In this document: piece after piece, positions 1 to 7,580 of the stretch
Layout: every line of letters starts with the position of its first letter
Numbering within the stretch: the stretch's first letter is position 1
NCBI GenBank assembly: GCA_030528905.1
Contig: JAUMXZ010000007.1
Location: 1-33,620 of the forward strand
Direction of reading: 5' to 3'
From: Clostridia bacterium
GTDB taxonomy: Bacteria; Bacillota; Clostridia; Oscillospirales; Acutalibacteraceae
DNA length: 33,620 nucleotides
The notes under the pieces: model-generated
Seen by the model: the letters and a program-made list of their open reading frames with translations, nothing else
Databases searched by the model: none
Told to the model about the DNA's origin: nothing
Translations under genes and position numbers: made by a program

Positions 1-1
1 T

Positions 2-613
2 GTCAGGAGTACGGGCAAAGACGGACTTATAAAGTTAAATAAATACCTGAAAAATTTACCTACGGTAACAGTTAAGGGAAAGACATATTTTTTCATAAAT
101 GGAATAGGTCTTGGACTTGATGGCCATTGTTGTGCACAAAAGGAGATAGCAAACAAGAACCAAAAGAAAGCTAACTATGCCTCAATAGCATTAAAGGGAT
201 TTATGTATAAATTCTCGCCTATGAATGCTGTAGTTACTGTTGACGGTGAAACAATAAAATATAACAATGTATGGCTTGCCTCGTCAATGTATGGGTCATT
301 TTACGGCGGCGGTTTGCCACTAGCTCCAAAGCAATACAGACTAAACCCGGAAAATAGTTTAACGTCTGTTGTAGTAAACTGCAAAAATCGTATGAGAATC
401 GTTGCGGCATTTCCGTCTATATTTAAGGGTACGCATACAAAATATGATAAATTGGTTCATATACGGACCGGACATGAGATAAAAGTTGAGCTTGAGAAGC
501 CGTCGGATATGCAAATTGACGGTGAAACAATATTCGGTGTGTCATCATACACGGTAAGATCTGCAAAATATAATGACAGATTTAGCAAAAAAGCTGCTAA
601 AGCCGCTAAATAA
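2..613 (+). CDS. Diacylglycerol/lipid kinase family protein, C-terminal part
   Basis: The gene runs in from the left edge; the frame is open from base 2, so the N-terminal ATP-binding half is outside the window. The visible ~203 residues look like the C-terminal beta-sandwich domain of the DgkB/YegS/sphingosine-kinase-like family: a FFINGIGLGLDG stretch near the start (these enzymes have an N-x-x-G-x-G-x-D-like segment here), a segment rich in small residues with GSFYGGGLPLAP (family pattern GG-x-x-x-x-P-A), and a late DGE (IDGETIFG) typical of the last strands. Such enzymes phosphorylate diacylglycerol or related lipids at the membrane, for lipid recycling. The tail is basic (KKAAKAAK). An intrinsic terminator follows directly. 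Family is fairly sure; the exact substrate is not. Confidence 0.75.
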   Translation, partial: VRSTGKDGLIKLNKYLKNLPTVTVKGKTYFFINGIGLGLDGHCCAQKEIANKNQKKANYASIALKGFMYKFSPMNAVVTVDGETIKYNNVWLASSMYGSFYGGGLPLAPKQYRLNPENSLTSVVVNCKNRMRIVAAFPSIFKGTHTKYDKLVHIRTGHEIKVELEKPSDMQIDGETIFGVSSYTVRSAKYNDRFSKKAAKAAK

Positions 614-623
614 AGTGATGACT

Positions 624-660
624 AAAGAGTGTGTCAATAAGTAAGGGCACACTCTTTTTA
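624..660 (+). terminator. Intrinsic terminator after the lipid kinase gene
   Basis: AAAGAGTGTG (624-633) pairs fully with CACACTCTTT (648-657) around a 14-base loop and runs into a T-rich end. It separates the lipid kinase gene from the typA promoter. Confidence 0.85.
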
Positions 661-686
661 TAAATTCTGAGTTTTAGGTAAGATAA

Positions 687-715
687 TTGAAAGGGAATAA
701 AAAATATGGTATAAT
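687..715 (+). promoter_or_regulatory. Sigma-A promoter of the typA operon
   Basis: TTGAAA at 687-692, a 17-base spacer and a perfect TATAAT at 710-715. It lies about 30 bases upstream of the typA ATG, with GGAGG at 736-740 as ribosome site. Confidence 0.85.
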
Positions 716-746
716 GATAGGACTTTAATAACTATGGAGGTATTAT

Positions 747-2570
747 ATGGGAGTTAGAAATGATTTAAGAAATATAGCAATAGTAGCACACGTAGATCAT
801 GGAAAGACAACCCTTGTAGATAAAATGCTCAAACAGAGTGGAATATTCAGGGAAAATGAGGAAGTATCAGATAGGGTTATGGATTCAAGTGACCTTGAAA
901 AAGAAAGAGGAATAACGATACTCTCAAAGAACACAGCGGTAATGTATAATGATGTAAAGATAAATATACTTGATACACCGGGGCACGCAGACTTTGGTGG
1001 AGAAGTCGAAAGAATCTTGCTTATGGTAGACGGAGTATTGTTATTAGTAGATGCTTTTGAAGGCTGTATGCCGCAGACAAGATTTGTTCTGAAGAAAACA
1101 TTGGATTTAGGTAAAAAAGTATTAGTAGTAATAAATAAAGTGGACAGGCCCGGGGCAAGACCGCAGGAAGTTGTAGATGAAGTATTGGATCTATTCATAG
1201 AACTTGGTGCAGATGAGGAGCAGATAGATTTTCCGGTAGTCTATACTTCAGCCAAAGACGGGACAGCTTCACTTGAAAGTGATAAAATGGAAGCTGATTT
1301 AACAGTATTATTTGAAACTATATTAGATAAAATACCGGCTCCTGAGGGTGATTTTGACAAACCACTGCAGCTGCTTTTTTCGACAATAGATTATGACGAT
1401 TATATAGGCAGAATAGGAGTGGGAAGAGTTTTAAGAGGAAGCGTAAAATCAGGCCAGATGATAACACTATGTCACGAGGGAGATGTCAACAGGAATTATA
1501 AAATAGGTAAAATTTATAAATTCGAAGGGCTAAACCGAGTTGAAGCACAAGAAGCAACAGTGGGCGATTTAGTGGCAATATCAGGACTTGCAAACCTCAA
1601 TGTGGGCGACACAGCCTGTTCACCTGATTGCATAGAACCGATAGAATTTGTAAGAATAAATGAGCCAACAGTGTCTATGATGTTTATGGTTAATAATAGT
1701 CCGTTTGCCGGAAGAGAAGGCAAGTATGTAACATCAAGGAATATAAGAGACAGATTATTCAAAGAGATAGAAACGAATATAGCTATGCGAGTGGAAGACA
1801 CCGATTCTACAGATACATTTAAGGTATCAGGAAGAGGGGAGCTTCATTTGTCGATATTGATAGAAACGATGAGAAGACAAGGCTATGAGTTTCAGGTTTC
1901 CCGCCCGACTGTAATTTATAAGGAGATAAACCAAAGACAATGTGAGCCGATAGAGCTTTTGATAATTGAAGTGCCGGATAACTATGTTGGAATAGTAATG
2001 GAGAAGCTCGGAACAAGAAAAGCAGAGTTTGTAAATATGAGCACAAGAGATAATGGAGTTACTCACCTTGAATTTAAAATACCGGCAAGAGGACTTATGG
2101 GTTATCAGTCAGAATTTTTATCAGATACAAACGGAAACGGAATACTCAATCATATTTTTGAAAGCTATGAGCCGTACAAAGGAGATATAGTACAAAGGCA
2201 GCAAGGGTCGCTTATTGTGCACGAAGCAGGAGAAACTACCGGCTATGGACTTTTTGCAGCACAGGACAGAGGCAGATTATTTGTCGGGCCCGGAGTTGAA
2301 GTTTATGAAGGAATGGTAATAGGGGCAAGTCCGAAGTCAGAGGATATAGTGGTTAATGTGTGCAAGAAAAAACACGCAACAAATACACGAGCTTCCGGCT
2401 CAGACGAAGCCTTAAAACTTGTTCCGCCGACTAAAATGAGTTTGGAAAATTCTCTTGAGTTTATAACAGATGATGAACTTGTAGAAATAACTCCGAAAAA
2501 TATAAGGATAAGGAAAAAGATATTGAATAAAGAGTTAAGGCTGAAAAAAGCAAACAAGAAAAAGAATTAG
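747..2570 (+). CDS. typA: Ribosome-associated translational GTPase TypA/BipA
   Basis: A 607-residue EF-G-like GTPase, the usual length for TypA/BipA. The G domain is complete: P-loop AHVDHGKTTL (about residues 14-23), switch region RGITILSKNTAV, DTPGHADF and NKVD. After it come the beta-barrel domain II, EF-G-like domains III and V, and the TypA-specific C-terminal domain (about 480-600) ending in a very basic tail. The family binds the 70S ribosome under stress or cold and helps 50S assembly. ATG 747 has GGAGG six bases upstream. It is the first gene of an operon with the membrane protein at 2579, nrdR and nnr. Identification is secure. Confidence 0.97.
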   Translation: MGVRNDLRNIAIVAHVDHGKTTLVDKMLKQSGIFRENEEVSDRVMDSSDLEKERGITILSKNTAVMYNDVKINILDTPGHADFGGEVERILLMVDGVLLLVDAFEGCMPQTRFVLKKTLDLGKKVLVVINKVDRPGARPQEVVDEVLDLFIELGADEEQIDFPVVYTSAKDGTASLESDKMEADLTVLFETILDKIPAPEGDFDKPLQLLFSTIDYDDYIGRIGVGRVLRGSVKSGQMITLCHEGDVNRNYKIGKIYKFEGLNRVEAQEATVGDLVAISGLANLNVGDTACSPDCIEPIEFVRINEPTVSMMFMVNNSPFAGREGKYVTSRNIRDRLFKEIETNIAMRVEDTDSTDTFKVSGRGELHLSILIETMRRQGYEFQVSRPTVIYKEINQRQCEPIELLIIEVPDNYVGIVMEKLGTRKAEFVNMSTRDNGVTHLEFKIPARGLMGYQSEFLSDTNGNGILNHIFESYEPYKGDIVQRQQGSLIVHEAGETTGYGLFAAQDRGRLFVGPGVEVYEGMVIGASPKSEDIVVNVCKKKHATNTRASGSDEALKLVPPTKMSLENSLEFITDDELVEITPKNIRIRKKILNKELRLKKANKKKN

Positions 2571-2578
2571 GAGATAAA

Positions 2579-3277
2579 ATGTTAATTGCAGATTCTTTGT
2601 TATATGGATTATATATGGGAGTAGTGGGATTTTTTGTTCCTTATATATTACCGATTTACTGTTTTTATCAAAGTATGATTAGAGAAGAAAATATCGGAAA
2701 AACTATTTTTTCCGGACGAATCCCAATCTATGCGGCTGTGTTTTTGCTGATATTTACCGGGCAAAGAGTGATAATAGAGTCACAATGGGTTTATATTGCT
2801 GTAAATATTTTATCAGCAATACTATATTTGTATATTGCGTTTAATCTTATAACAGATGTAAGAACAGACAGGATAAACAGACAGCAAAGAGAGTACGAAG
2901 CAGATATTTATGAGGATATAAATGATTTTAGTAATAGAATCAGCCGAAAAATTACAGATCCATCACCGTTTTTAATGTCGCTGATGATTACACTTCTTTC
3001 GTCAGATTTTATATATTGGTGCGATTTTTCAATTTATAGTGTAATAATAAAAATAAATTATAAAAACGAATCTATGGGCCTTATAAACATATTGATATTC
3101 ATTGTAGCTCTTATTATTACTTTATTTGTGATGGATATTATCTTTTCAAAATTTTCAAAAATATTTGGCAAGTATATAAAAAAGCTTATATACAAGCCGT
3201 TTACCATTACGCTGTCAATTTTATTTTTAATAGTTGCCGCTGTAAATGTTTATGAAGTTGCTGTGCTTTTTTGGTAA
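2579..3277 (+). CDS. Multi-pass membrane protein of unknown function
   Basis: I do not recognise this 232-residue protein. It has about five or six hydrophobic segments: residues ~5-27, ~47-63, ~70-95, a weaker one at ~138-160, ~171-192 and ~210-231. A charged cytoplasmic-type stretch (TDRINRQQREYEADIYEDINDF) lies between the third and fourth. No catalytic motif, signal peptide or binding signature is evident. It starts eight bases after the typA stop, with an AGGAG ribosome site overlapping that stop, so it is translated from the typA mRNA. The segment SSDFIYWCDFSIYS faintly recalls paired-acidic transporters, but not enough for a family call. Confidence 0.8.
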   Translation: MLIADSLLYGLYMGVVGFFVPYILPIYCFYQSMIREENIGKTIFSGRIPIYAAVFLLIFTGQRVIIESQWVYIAVNILSAILYLYIAFNLITDVRTDRINRQQREYEADIYEDINDFSNRISRKITDPSPFLMSLMITLLSSDFIYWCDFSIYSVIIKINYKNESMGLINILIFIVALIITLFVMDIIFSKFSKIFGKYIKKLIYKPFTITLSILFLIVAAVNVYEVAVLFW

Positions 3278-3302
3278 AGCACAATAGATAGGAGTGACAA
3301 AA

Positions 3303-3755
3303 TTGAATTGTCCGTATTGTAATTATAACGACACAAAAGTATTGGATTCAAGGCCTACTTCGGGCGGAAAAAAGATAAGACGACGCAGAGAATGTATATC
3401 CTGCAGGAAGAAATTCACAACTTTTGAGCAGGTGGAAACTATGCCTGTAATGATAATTAAAAAAGATAACTCAAGAGAAGCGTTCAAAAGAGAAAAACTG
3501 ATAAACGGGCTTTTAAGAGCCTGTGCAAGCAGACCTGTTTCTGTTAATGATATAGAAAGAATAGCAGATTTAATAGAGCAGAAGCTGGTAAATGATATGG
3601 AAAAAGAATATCCGTCAAGTATAATAGGTGAATATGCAATGCAGGAGTTAAAGAAGCTTGATGATGTTTCTTATGTCAGGTTTGCATCAGTATATAAGCA
3701 GTTTAAAGATATAAATTCATTTATGGAAGAACTCAAACAGCTTATAAATAATTAG
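3303..3755 (+). CDS. nrdR: Transcriptional repressor NrdR
   Basis: NrdR represses ribonucleotide reductase genes in response to (d)ATP. The 150-residue product has the N-terminal zinc ribbon with four cysteines (CPYC near the start, then CISC at about residues 31-34), the basic RRRREC region, and the ATP-cone domain beginning VMIIKKDNSREAFKREKL. I place the start at TTG 3303 rather than the GTG at 3294: AGGAGTG (3290-3296) is then about six bases upstream, and the protein begins MNCPYC, as NrdR proteins normally do. Third gene of the typA operon. No NrdR box or nrd gene was seen in the window. Identification is secure; the start is well supported but not proven. Confidence 0.95.
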   Translation: MNCPYCNYNDTKVLDSRPTSGGKKIRRRRECISCRKKFTTFEQVETMPVMIIKKDNSREAFKREKLINGLLRACASRPVSVNDIERIADLIEQKLVNDMEKEYPSSIIGEYAMQELKKLDDVSYVRFASVYKQFKDINSFMEELKQLINN

Positions 3756-3773
3756 CGTTTAAAGGTGATTTTT

Positions 3774-5321
3774 ATGTATGTTCTTAATTGTGAAAATATG
3801 AATAAGTTAGAGTATTCAGCGGTGGAAAACGGAGATAGTTTTCTGCGCCTTATGCAAAATGCGGGAAGAGCGGTTTTTGAGTTTATCATAGGCAATTTAA
3901 AAAAGGCGACTAAAAAGGTTGTAGTTCTATGCGGTAAGGGTAATAATGGAGGCGATGGCTTTGTAATCGCAGAGTTGCTGTCTGATGCCTGCGTAGATGT
4001 GAATGTAGTGCTTACAAGCGGTGAACCCGGCACAGAAATTGCTGACTTTTATTTTAAAAGAGTTTTAAAAAAATCGATTCCTGTTTTAAAATATTGCAAT
4101 GAAAATAAAGACCGCGTATTTTCTTTGATTGATGATGCAACGCTGGTAGTAGATTCAATTTTTGGCATAGGCTTTAAAGGTGAGCCAAGAGAAGATATGG
4201 CGTGTTTGTTCAAACGAGTCAATAGTTCAAAGGCAAAAGTTATAAGCGTAGATCTTCCAAGCGGGTTGAGCTGTGACGGACTTTTGGTTAAAGGAGAATT
4301 TATAAAAGCCGATTATACAGTTACATTCTCAGCACTAAAGCCTGTTAATGTGTTATATCCAACCTCGGATTATTGCGGGCAGGTTTTGGTAAGAAGTGTA
4401 GGGATAGAAGAGAATTTATACAGAGCTGTCGGATACGAAATGAAAGTTATAGACAAAGAAGTATTAGCTAATGTTTTAAAACCAAGAAAGCTAAGTGCTA
4501 ACAAGGGGAGCTTTGGCATACTTCTTAGTATTTGCGGAAAATATGGTATGGCCGGAGCAGCAATTTTAGCAGCAAAAGCAGCATTGAGAAGTGGGGTAGG
4601 GCTTGTTGAAGCAGCTGTTGTCAAGAGCATATATCAGGTTATGGCCTCAAATGTGTTAGAACCGGTCTATACAGTATTGGAAGAAACAAAAAACAAGTCG
4701 ATAAGCAAAGAAAATAAAGAGCTGATAAAAGAGCGGCTAAAGCAGGCATCTGCCTGTTTGATAGGCTGCGGCTTAGGAACAGACGACGATGTTTTAGAAA
4801 TTTTAAAGTGCGTTGTAGAAAATTCAGAAGTGCCGGTAATAATTGATGCAGATGCGATAAATGTACTTGCAAAGAATTTAGAAATATTAAAAAAAGCAAA
4901 AGCACCGATAATATTAACGCCTCACCCGGGCGAGATGGCAAGACTTTTAAAAACTACTGTGTCAGAAGTGCAGTCTGACAGAATGAATACAGCTAAAGAG
5001 TTTTCAATGAAGCATAATGTTTATCTTGTGCTCAAGGGCGCAAACACAATAGTCGCAGAACCGTGTGGGGAGGTCTATGTAAATGTCAACGGAAATCCCG
5101 GTATGGCAAAGGGCGGCTCAGGAGATGTGTTATCAGGTATAACAGCGTCATTAGCAGCTCAGAACAGTGATATAACAAGCAGTGTGTTAAGTGCTGTATA
5201 TATTCACGGGGCAATAGGTGACAGGTGTGTAGCAAAATATTCACAAATTTCTATGACGCCAAGCGATATGATAGAAGAATTAAATCAATTTTTTAGCGAT
5301 TATGAGAAAGGTAGCTTGTAA
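3774..5321 (+). CDS. nnr: Bifunctional NAD(P)HX epimerase / ADP-dependent dehydratase
   Basis: This two-domain metabolite-repair enzyme (YjeF/CARKD family) restores hydrated NADH and NADPH. Residues ~1-215 form the epimerase, with the GKGNNGGDGFV loop. Residues ~235-510 form the ribokinase-like ADP-dependent (S)-NAD(P)HX dehydratase, with TPHPGEMARL and the NPGMAKGGSGDVLSG signature. Length (515 residues) is normal for the bacterial fusion. ATG 3774 is preferred over GTG 3765 because AAAGGTG (3761-3767) is then six bases upstream, while GTG would overlap the ribosome site. It lies close behind nrdR and is the last gene of the operon; the terminator hairpin starts inside its last codons. Confidence 0.95.
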   Translation: MYVLNCENMNKLEYSAVENGDSFLRLMQNAGRAVFEFIIGNLKKATKKVVVLCGKGNNGGDGFVIAELLSDACVDVNVVLTSGEPGTEIADFYFKRVLKKSIPVLKYCNENKDRVFSLIDDATLVVDSIFGIGFKGEPREDMACLFKRVNSSKAKVISVDLPSGLSCDGLLVKGEFIKADYTVTFSALKPVNVLYPTSDYCGQVLVRSVGIEENLYRAVGYEMKVIDKEVLANVLKPRKLSANKGSFGILLSICGKYGMAGAAILAAKAALRSGVGLVEAAVVKSIYQVMASNVLEPVYTVLEETKNKSISKENKELIKERLKQASACLIGCGLGTDDDVLEILKCVVENSEVPVIIDADAINVLAKNLEILKKAKAPIILTPHPGEMARLLKTTVSEVQSDRMNTAKEFSMKHNVYLVLKGANTIVAEPCGEVYVNVNGNPGMAKGGSGDVLSGITASLAAQNSDITSSVLSAVYIHGAIGDRCVAKYSQISMTPSDMIEELNQFFSDYEKGSL

Positions 5322-5340
5322 AAGCTATCTTTTTGTTTTG
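5307..5340 (+). terminator. Intrinsic terminator overlapping the nnr stop codon
   Basis: AGGTAGCTT (5309-5317) pairs with AAGCTATCT (5322-5330), with one G-T pair, and a T-rich run follows to 5340. The nnr TAA (5319-5321) lies in the loop. Confidence 0.8.
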
Positions 5341-5354
5341 TCAGATTAAATATT

Positions 5355-5383
5355 TTGCTATATCTGATGACTTATGATATAAT
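5355..5383 (+). promoter_or_regulatory. Sigma-A promoter of the glycosyltransferase gene
   Basis: TTGCTA at 5355-5360, a 17-base spacer and TATAAT at 5378-5383. The GTG start lies 29 bases downstream, behind GAAAGAGGTG. Confidence 0.75.
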
Positions 5384-5411
5384 TTTAAAAAACGAAAGAG
5401 GTGTATAAGCT

Positions 5412-6365
5412 GTGGAAAAAATATCAATTATTATACCGGTATATTTTAACAAAGAGAGTTTAAAGCCGCTTTATGATGATATGAAAGAAAAGGTTTTAAC
5501 CAAGCTTGAGTGTGAATATGAGATAGTAATGGTCGATGACGGCTCTACAGACGGGTCATACGACGAAATTTGCAGATTAAGCAAGATTGATGATAAAATT
5601 ATACCTGTAAAGCTTTCAAGGAATTTTGGCCAGCACGCGGCTATTTTAGCAGGGCTTTCAAAATGCACAGGAACGTGTGCTACTATGAAAGCGGCCGATT
5701 TACAGGAGCCGTCTGAAATGATACTTGATATGCTCAACAAATACAAAGAGACATCGTGCAAGGTGGTATTGGGCATAAGACAAGAGCGTGATGAGTCGTT
5801 TTCAAGAGTGTTTTTCGGAGATCTGTACAGCGCGATAATGAAGAAGTTTATATTAAAGAATATGCCTAAGGGCGGATTTGACTGCTTCTTAATAGATCGT
5901 CAGGTTATAGATGTATTAAATATGATGGAAGAGAAAAACACATCACTGATGGGACAAATTTTATGGAGCGGATTTAAAACAGAGAAAGTGTACTATAAAA
6001 GGCAAAGACGAGAGATAGGAAAATCAAAATGGACATTGTCAAAGAAGGTCAAGCTGTTTTTTGACTCCATATTCGGATTTTCATATTTGCCGATAAACTT
6101 AATTTCGGTAGCAGGCGCGATATTCTTTTTATGCGCGATGATAGGTCTTATATATGTACTTATAGCAAAAGTTGTTGGGCATATAGATGTAGAAGGGTAC
6201 ACAACGATAATAATAGTTCTTTTACTTGGTTTTGGCGTTACAATGCTTTCATTAGGGGTTATAGGTGGATATATTTGGCGGCTTTTTGACGCAGTAAGGA
6301 AGCGACCACCGTTTATAATAGACGAAAGTCCTGACAAAATAACTAAAAAGAATGGGCACGAATAG
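5412..6365 (+). CDS. Family 2 glycosyltransferase, bactoprenol glucosyltransferase (GtrB/DPM1-like)
   Basis: A 317-residue membrane-anchored GT-A enzyme. The N-terminal catalytic domain has IIIPVYFN, the nucleotide-binding VDDGSTDGS, LSRNFGQHAAI and ADLQEPSEMI, the pattern of enzymes that move a sugar from a nucleotide donor to polyprenyl phosphate. The RRREIGKSKWTLSKKVKLFFDSIFGFS stretch precedes two C-terminal membrane segments (about 228-252 and 262-286), as in GtrB-type enzymes. Start is GTG 5412 with GAAAGAGGTG about eight bases upstream. It stands alone with its own promoter. The sugar donor cannot be read from sequence; roles in wall teichoic acid, lipoteichoic acid or polysaccharide decoration are all possible. 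Confidence 0.88.
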   Translation: MEKISIIIPVYFNKESLKPLYDDMKEKVLTKLECEYEIVMVDDGSTDGSYDEICRLSKIDDKIIPVKLSRNFGQHAAILAGLSKCTGTCATMKAADLQEPSEMILDMLNKYKETSCKVVLGIRQERDESFSRVFFGDLYSAIMKKFILKNMPKGGFDCFLIDRQVIDVLNMMEEKNTSLMGQILWSGFKTEKVYYKRQRREIGKSKWTLSKKVKLFFDSIFGFSYLPINLISVAGAIFFLCAMIGLIYVLIAKVVGHIDVEGYTTIIIVLLLGFGVTMLSLGVIGGYIWRLFDAVRKRPPFIIDESPDKITKKNGHE

Positions 6366-6393
6366 TTTAAAACATAGAAATCTAAACAAGATA

Positions 6394-6422
6394 TTGACTT
6401 TAAGTCATAAAAAATTTACAAT
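6394..6422 (+). promoter_or_regulatory. Promoter of the PnuC-like gene, with a palindrome on the -35 box
   Basis: TTGACT at 6394-6399, a 17-base spacer and TACAAT at 6417-6422. A 13-base palindrome, TGACTT-T-AAGTCA (6395-6407), overlaps the -35 box and looks like a repressor operator. Transcription would begin near 6429, leaving a leader of about 170 bases. Confidence 0.7.
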
Positions 6423-6429
6423 AAATATA

Positions 6430-6599
6430 AACTAAATTTTAATTTTGCGGGAAATTTTGATTATGGATTTTCTGTTATTTAAAACGGAATTTGTGTGGTT
6501 TGTTTCTCGTTAAAGTTTGTTTGTTAAGCACTTTTATTTTTAGGGAAAGGATGGTATTCTGTAAAAAAATATTTTTAAATATCGAAAGGGGTATTTTTT
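6430..6599 (+). promoter_or_regulatory. Long T-rich 5' leader of the PnuC-like gene
   Basis: About 170 untranslated bases between the inferred transcription start and ATG 6600. No known riboswitch core is recognisable. It holds a possible 16-codon reading frame (6463-6513) and a small inverted repeat ATATTT-TT-AAATAT (6569-6582) just before the ribosome site GAAAGGGG. That it regulates is inferred from its length only. Confidence 0.35.
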
Positions 6600-7409
6600 A
6601 TGTTACAAACTATGAAAAAGATCATGGGTAGTAAAGCTTGGGACATCATCTGGCTTGCTTGCGGATGGGGTACATTGATTACTGTTTCTATCCTCTCATT
6701 TGACCCGAAGGCTGGCGTAGGTATGCCTGGTTCAGCTGATGATCACTACACAGAGACAATGAATTGGGTTTGGTTTATCGTTACATTAATCGGTGCTATA
6801 CTTGCTCCGTTGATCGTTAACTTAATGGCTAACCAAAAAGTTAGATTAGGTTCTGGTATTGGAGTAGTTGGTGCAGGACTTGACGTTGCTAACTATTGGA
6901 ATATGGGAATCATTGGTTCTGTTATGACAGCTGTTTGGGCTTTCATTACATATGTTAAAGGCTTTATCTCATCAGGAAAACAAAAAGGCGAGTTCAAAGC
7001 TGCTAAAACATCTAAAAAAGACTTGATTGTCTGCGGTACAGTTGCTTTAATTGGTTGTGCTGTTGCTGTTATATTATATTTTGCTCCTGCTTCAATGTTC
7101 GCAGGAACATTTATGGAAGACAATGTTATTAATATCCAAAACGATCCAATGTGGATAAAAATTTGCAACATCATCCTCATCGTATCAATGATGATTTCAC
7201 AATATTTGCTTACAGCTGGAAATGCCAGTGCTTGGTTTGCTTGGATCATAACAAATATCCTCCAAATTATAACAGCAGGATATGTTGCTTTTGGTTCTGC
7301 AGAAACAGGCAACCCTGCATATTTCATCGTTGGCCTCATGTTCATCATCAACACTGTAAAAGGTTGCGTTATGTGGTATGAGCCTTCAGACAAAAAGGCT
7401 AACGCTTAA
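6600..7409 (+). CDS. PnuC-family membrane transporter (nicotinamide riboside or related vitamin)
   Basis: A 269-residue membrane protein with about six to seven hydrophobic segments (roughly 14-33, 55-76, 84-100, 104-121, 142-162, 186-206, 213-231, 240-259). The C-terminal half resembles PnuC-type vitamin facilitators: SQYLLTAGNASAWFAWIITN, with W212, W215 and N219 in a W-x2-W-x3-N arrangement, followed by a last helix with conserved-type N, G and W. PnuC proteins bring in nicotinamide riboside or, in relatives, thiamine or riboflavin; the substrate here is not assignable. The gene has its own promoter, a long leader and a strong terminator. Its codons (many ATC, AAC, GCT, TCT) differ from the ATA/GCA-rich neighbours, suggesting very high expression. 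Family is likely, not certain. Confidence 0.65.
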   Translation: MLQTMKKIMGSKAWDIIWLACGWGTLITVSILSFDPKAGVGMPGSADDHYTETMNWVWFIVTLIGAILAPLIVNLMANQKVRLGSGIGVVGAGLDVANYWNMGIIGSVMTAVWAFITYVKGFISSGKQKGEFKAAKTSKKDLIVCGTVALIGCAVAVILYFAPASMFAGTFMEDNVINIQNDPMWIKICNIILIVSMMISQYLLTAGNASAWFAWIITNILQIITAGYVAFGSAETGNPAYFIVGLMFIINTVKGCVMWYEPSDKKANA

Positions 7410-7436
7410 TTTCCTTAGTTATATAAAAGTGCTTTT

Positions 7437-7471
7437 ATGCTCTGACATATTTTATGTCAGAGCATTTTTCT
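7437..7471 (+). terminator. Strong intrinsic terminator after the PnuC-like gene
   Basis: ATGCTCTGACATA (7437-7449) pairs perfectly with TATGTCAGAGCAT (7453-7465) around a three-base loop, followed by a T run. A 13-bp stem, the strongest terminator in this part of the window. Confidence 0.93.
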
Positions 7472-7512
7472 TGTATGGAAAATATAGATAAAGAAAATAT
7501 ATTATAAAAATG

Positions 7513-7542
7513 TTGACAAAAAATTATGAAGAATAGTATAAT
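7513..7542 (+). promoter_or_regulatory. Sigma-A promoter of the signal peptidase gene
   Basis: Consensus TTGACA at 7513-7518, an 18-base spacer and consensus TATAAT at 7537-7542. The gene starts about 40 bases downstream. Confidence 0.85.
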
Positions 7543-7580
7543 ATTGAAGTGTGATGGATGTGTGCCATCCAAATTAGGAG

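Noticed and set aside
6550-6600. ATG at 6550 after AAAGG before the PnuC-like gene.
   Set aside because: The frame is out of phase with the gene, the ribosome site touches the ATG, and the product resembles nothing.
6893-7393. Long open frame antisense to the PnuC-like gene (166 codons).
   Set aside because: Same reason: the sense frame has promoter, ribosome site, membrane topology and terminator; the antisense frame has none.
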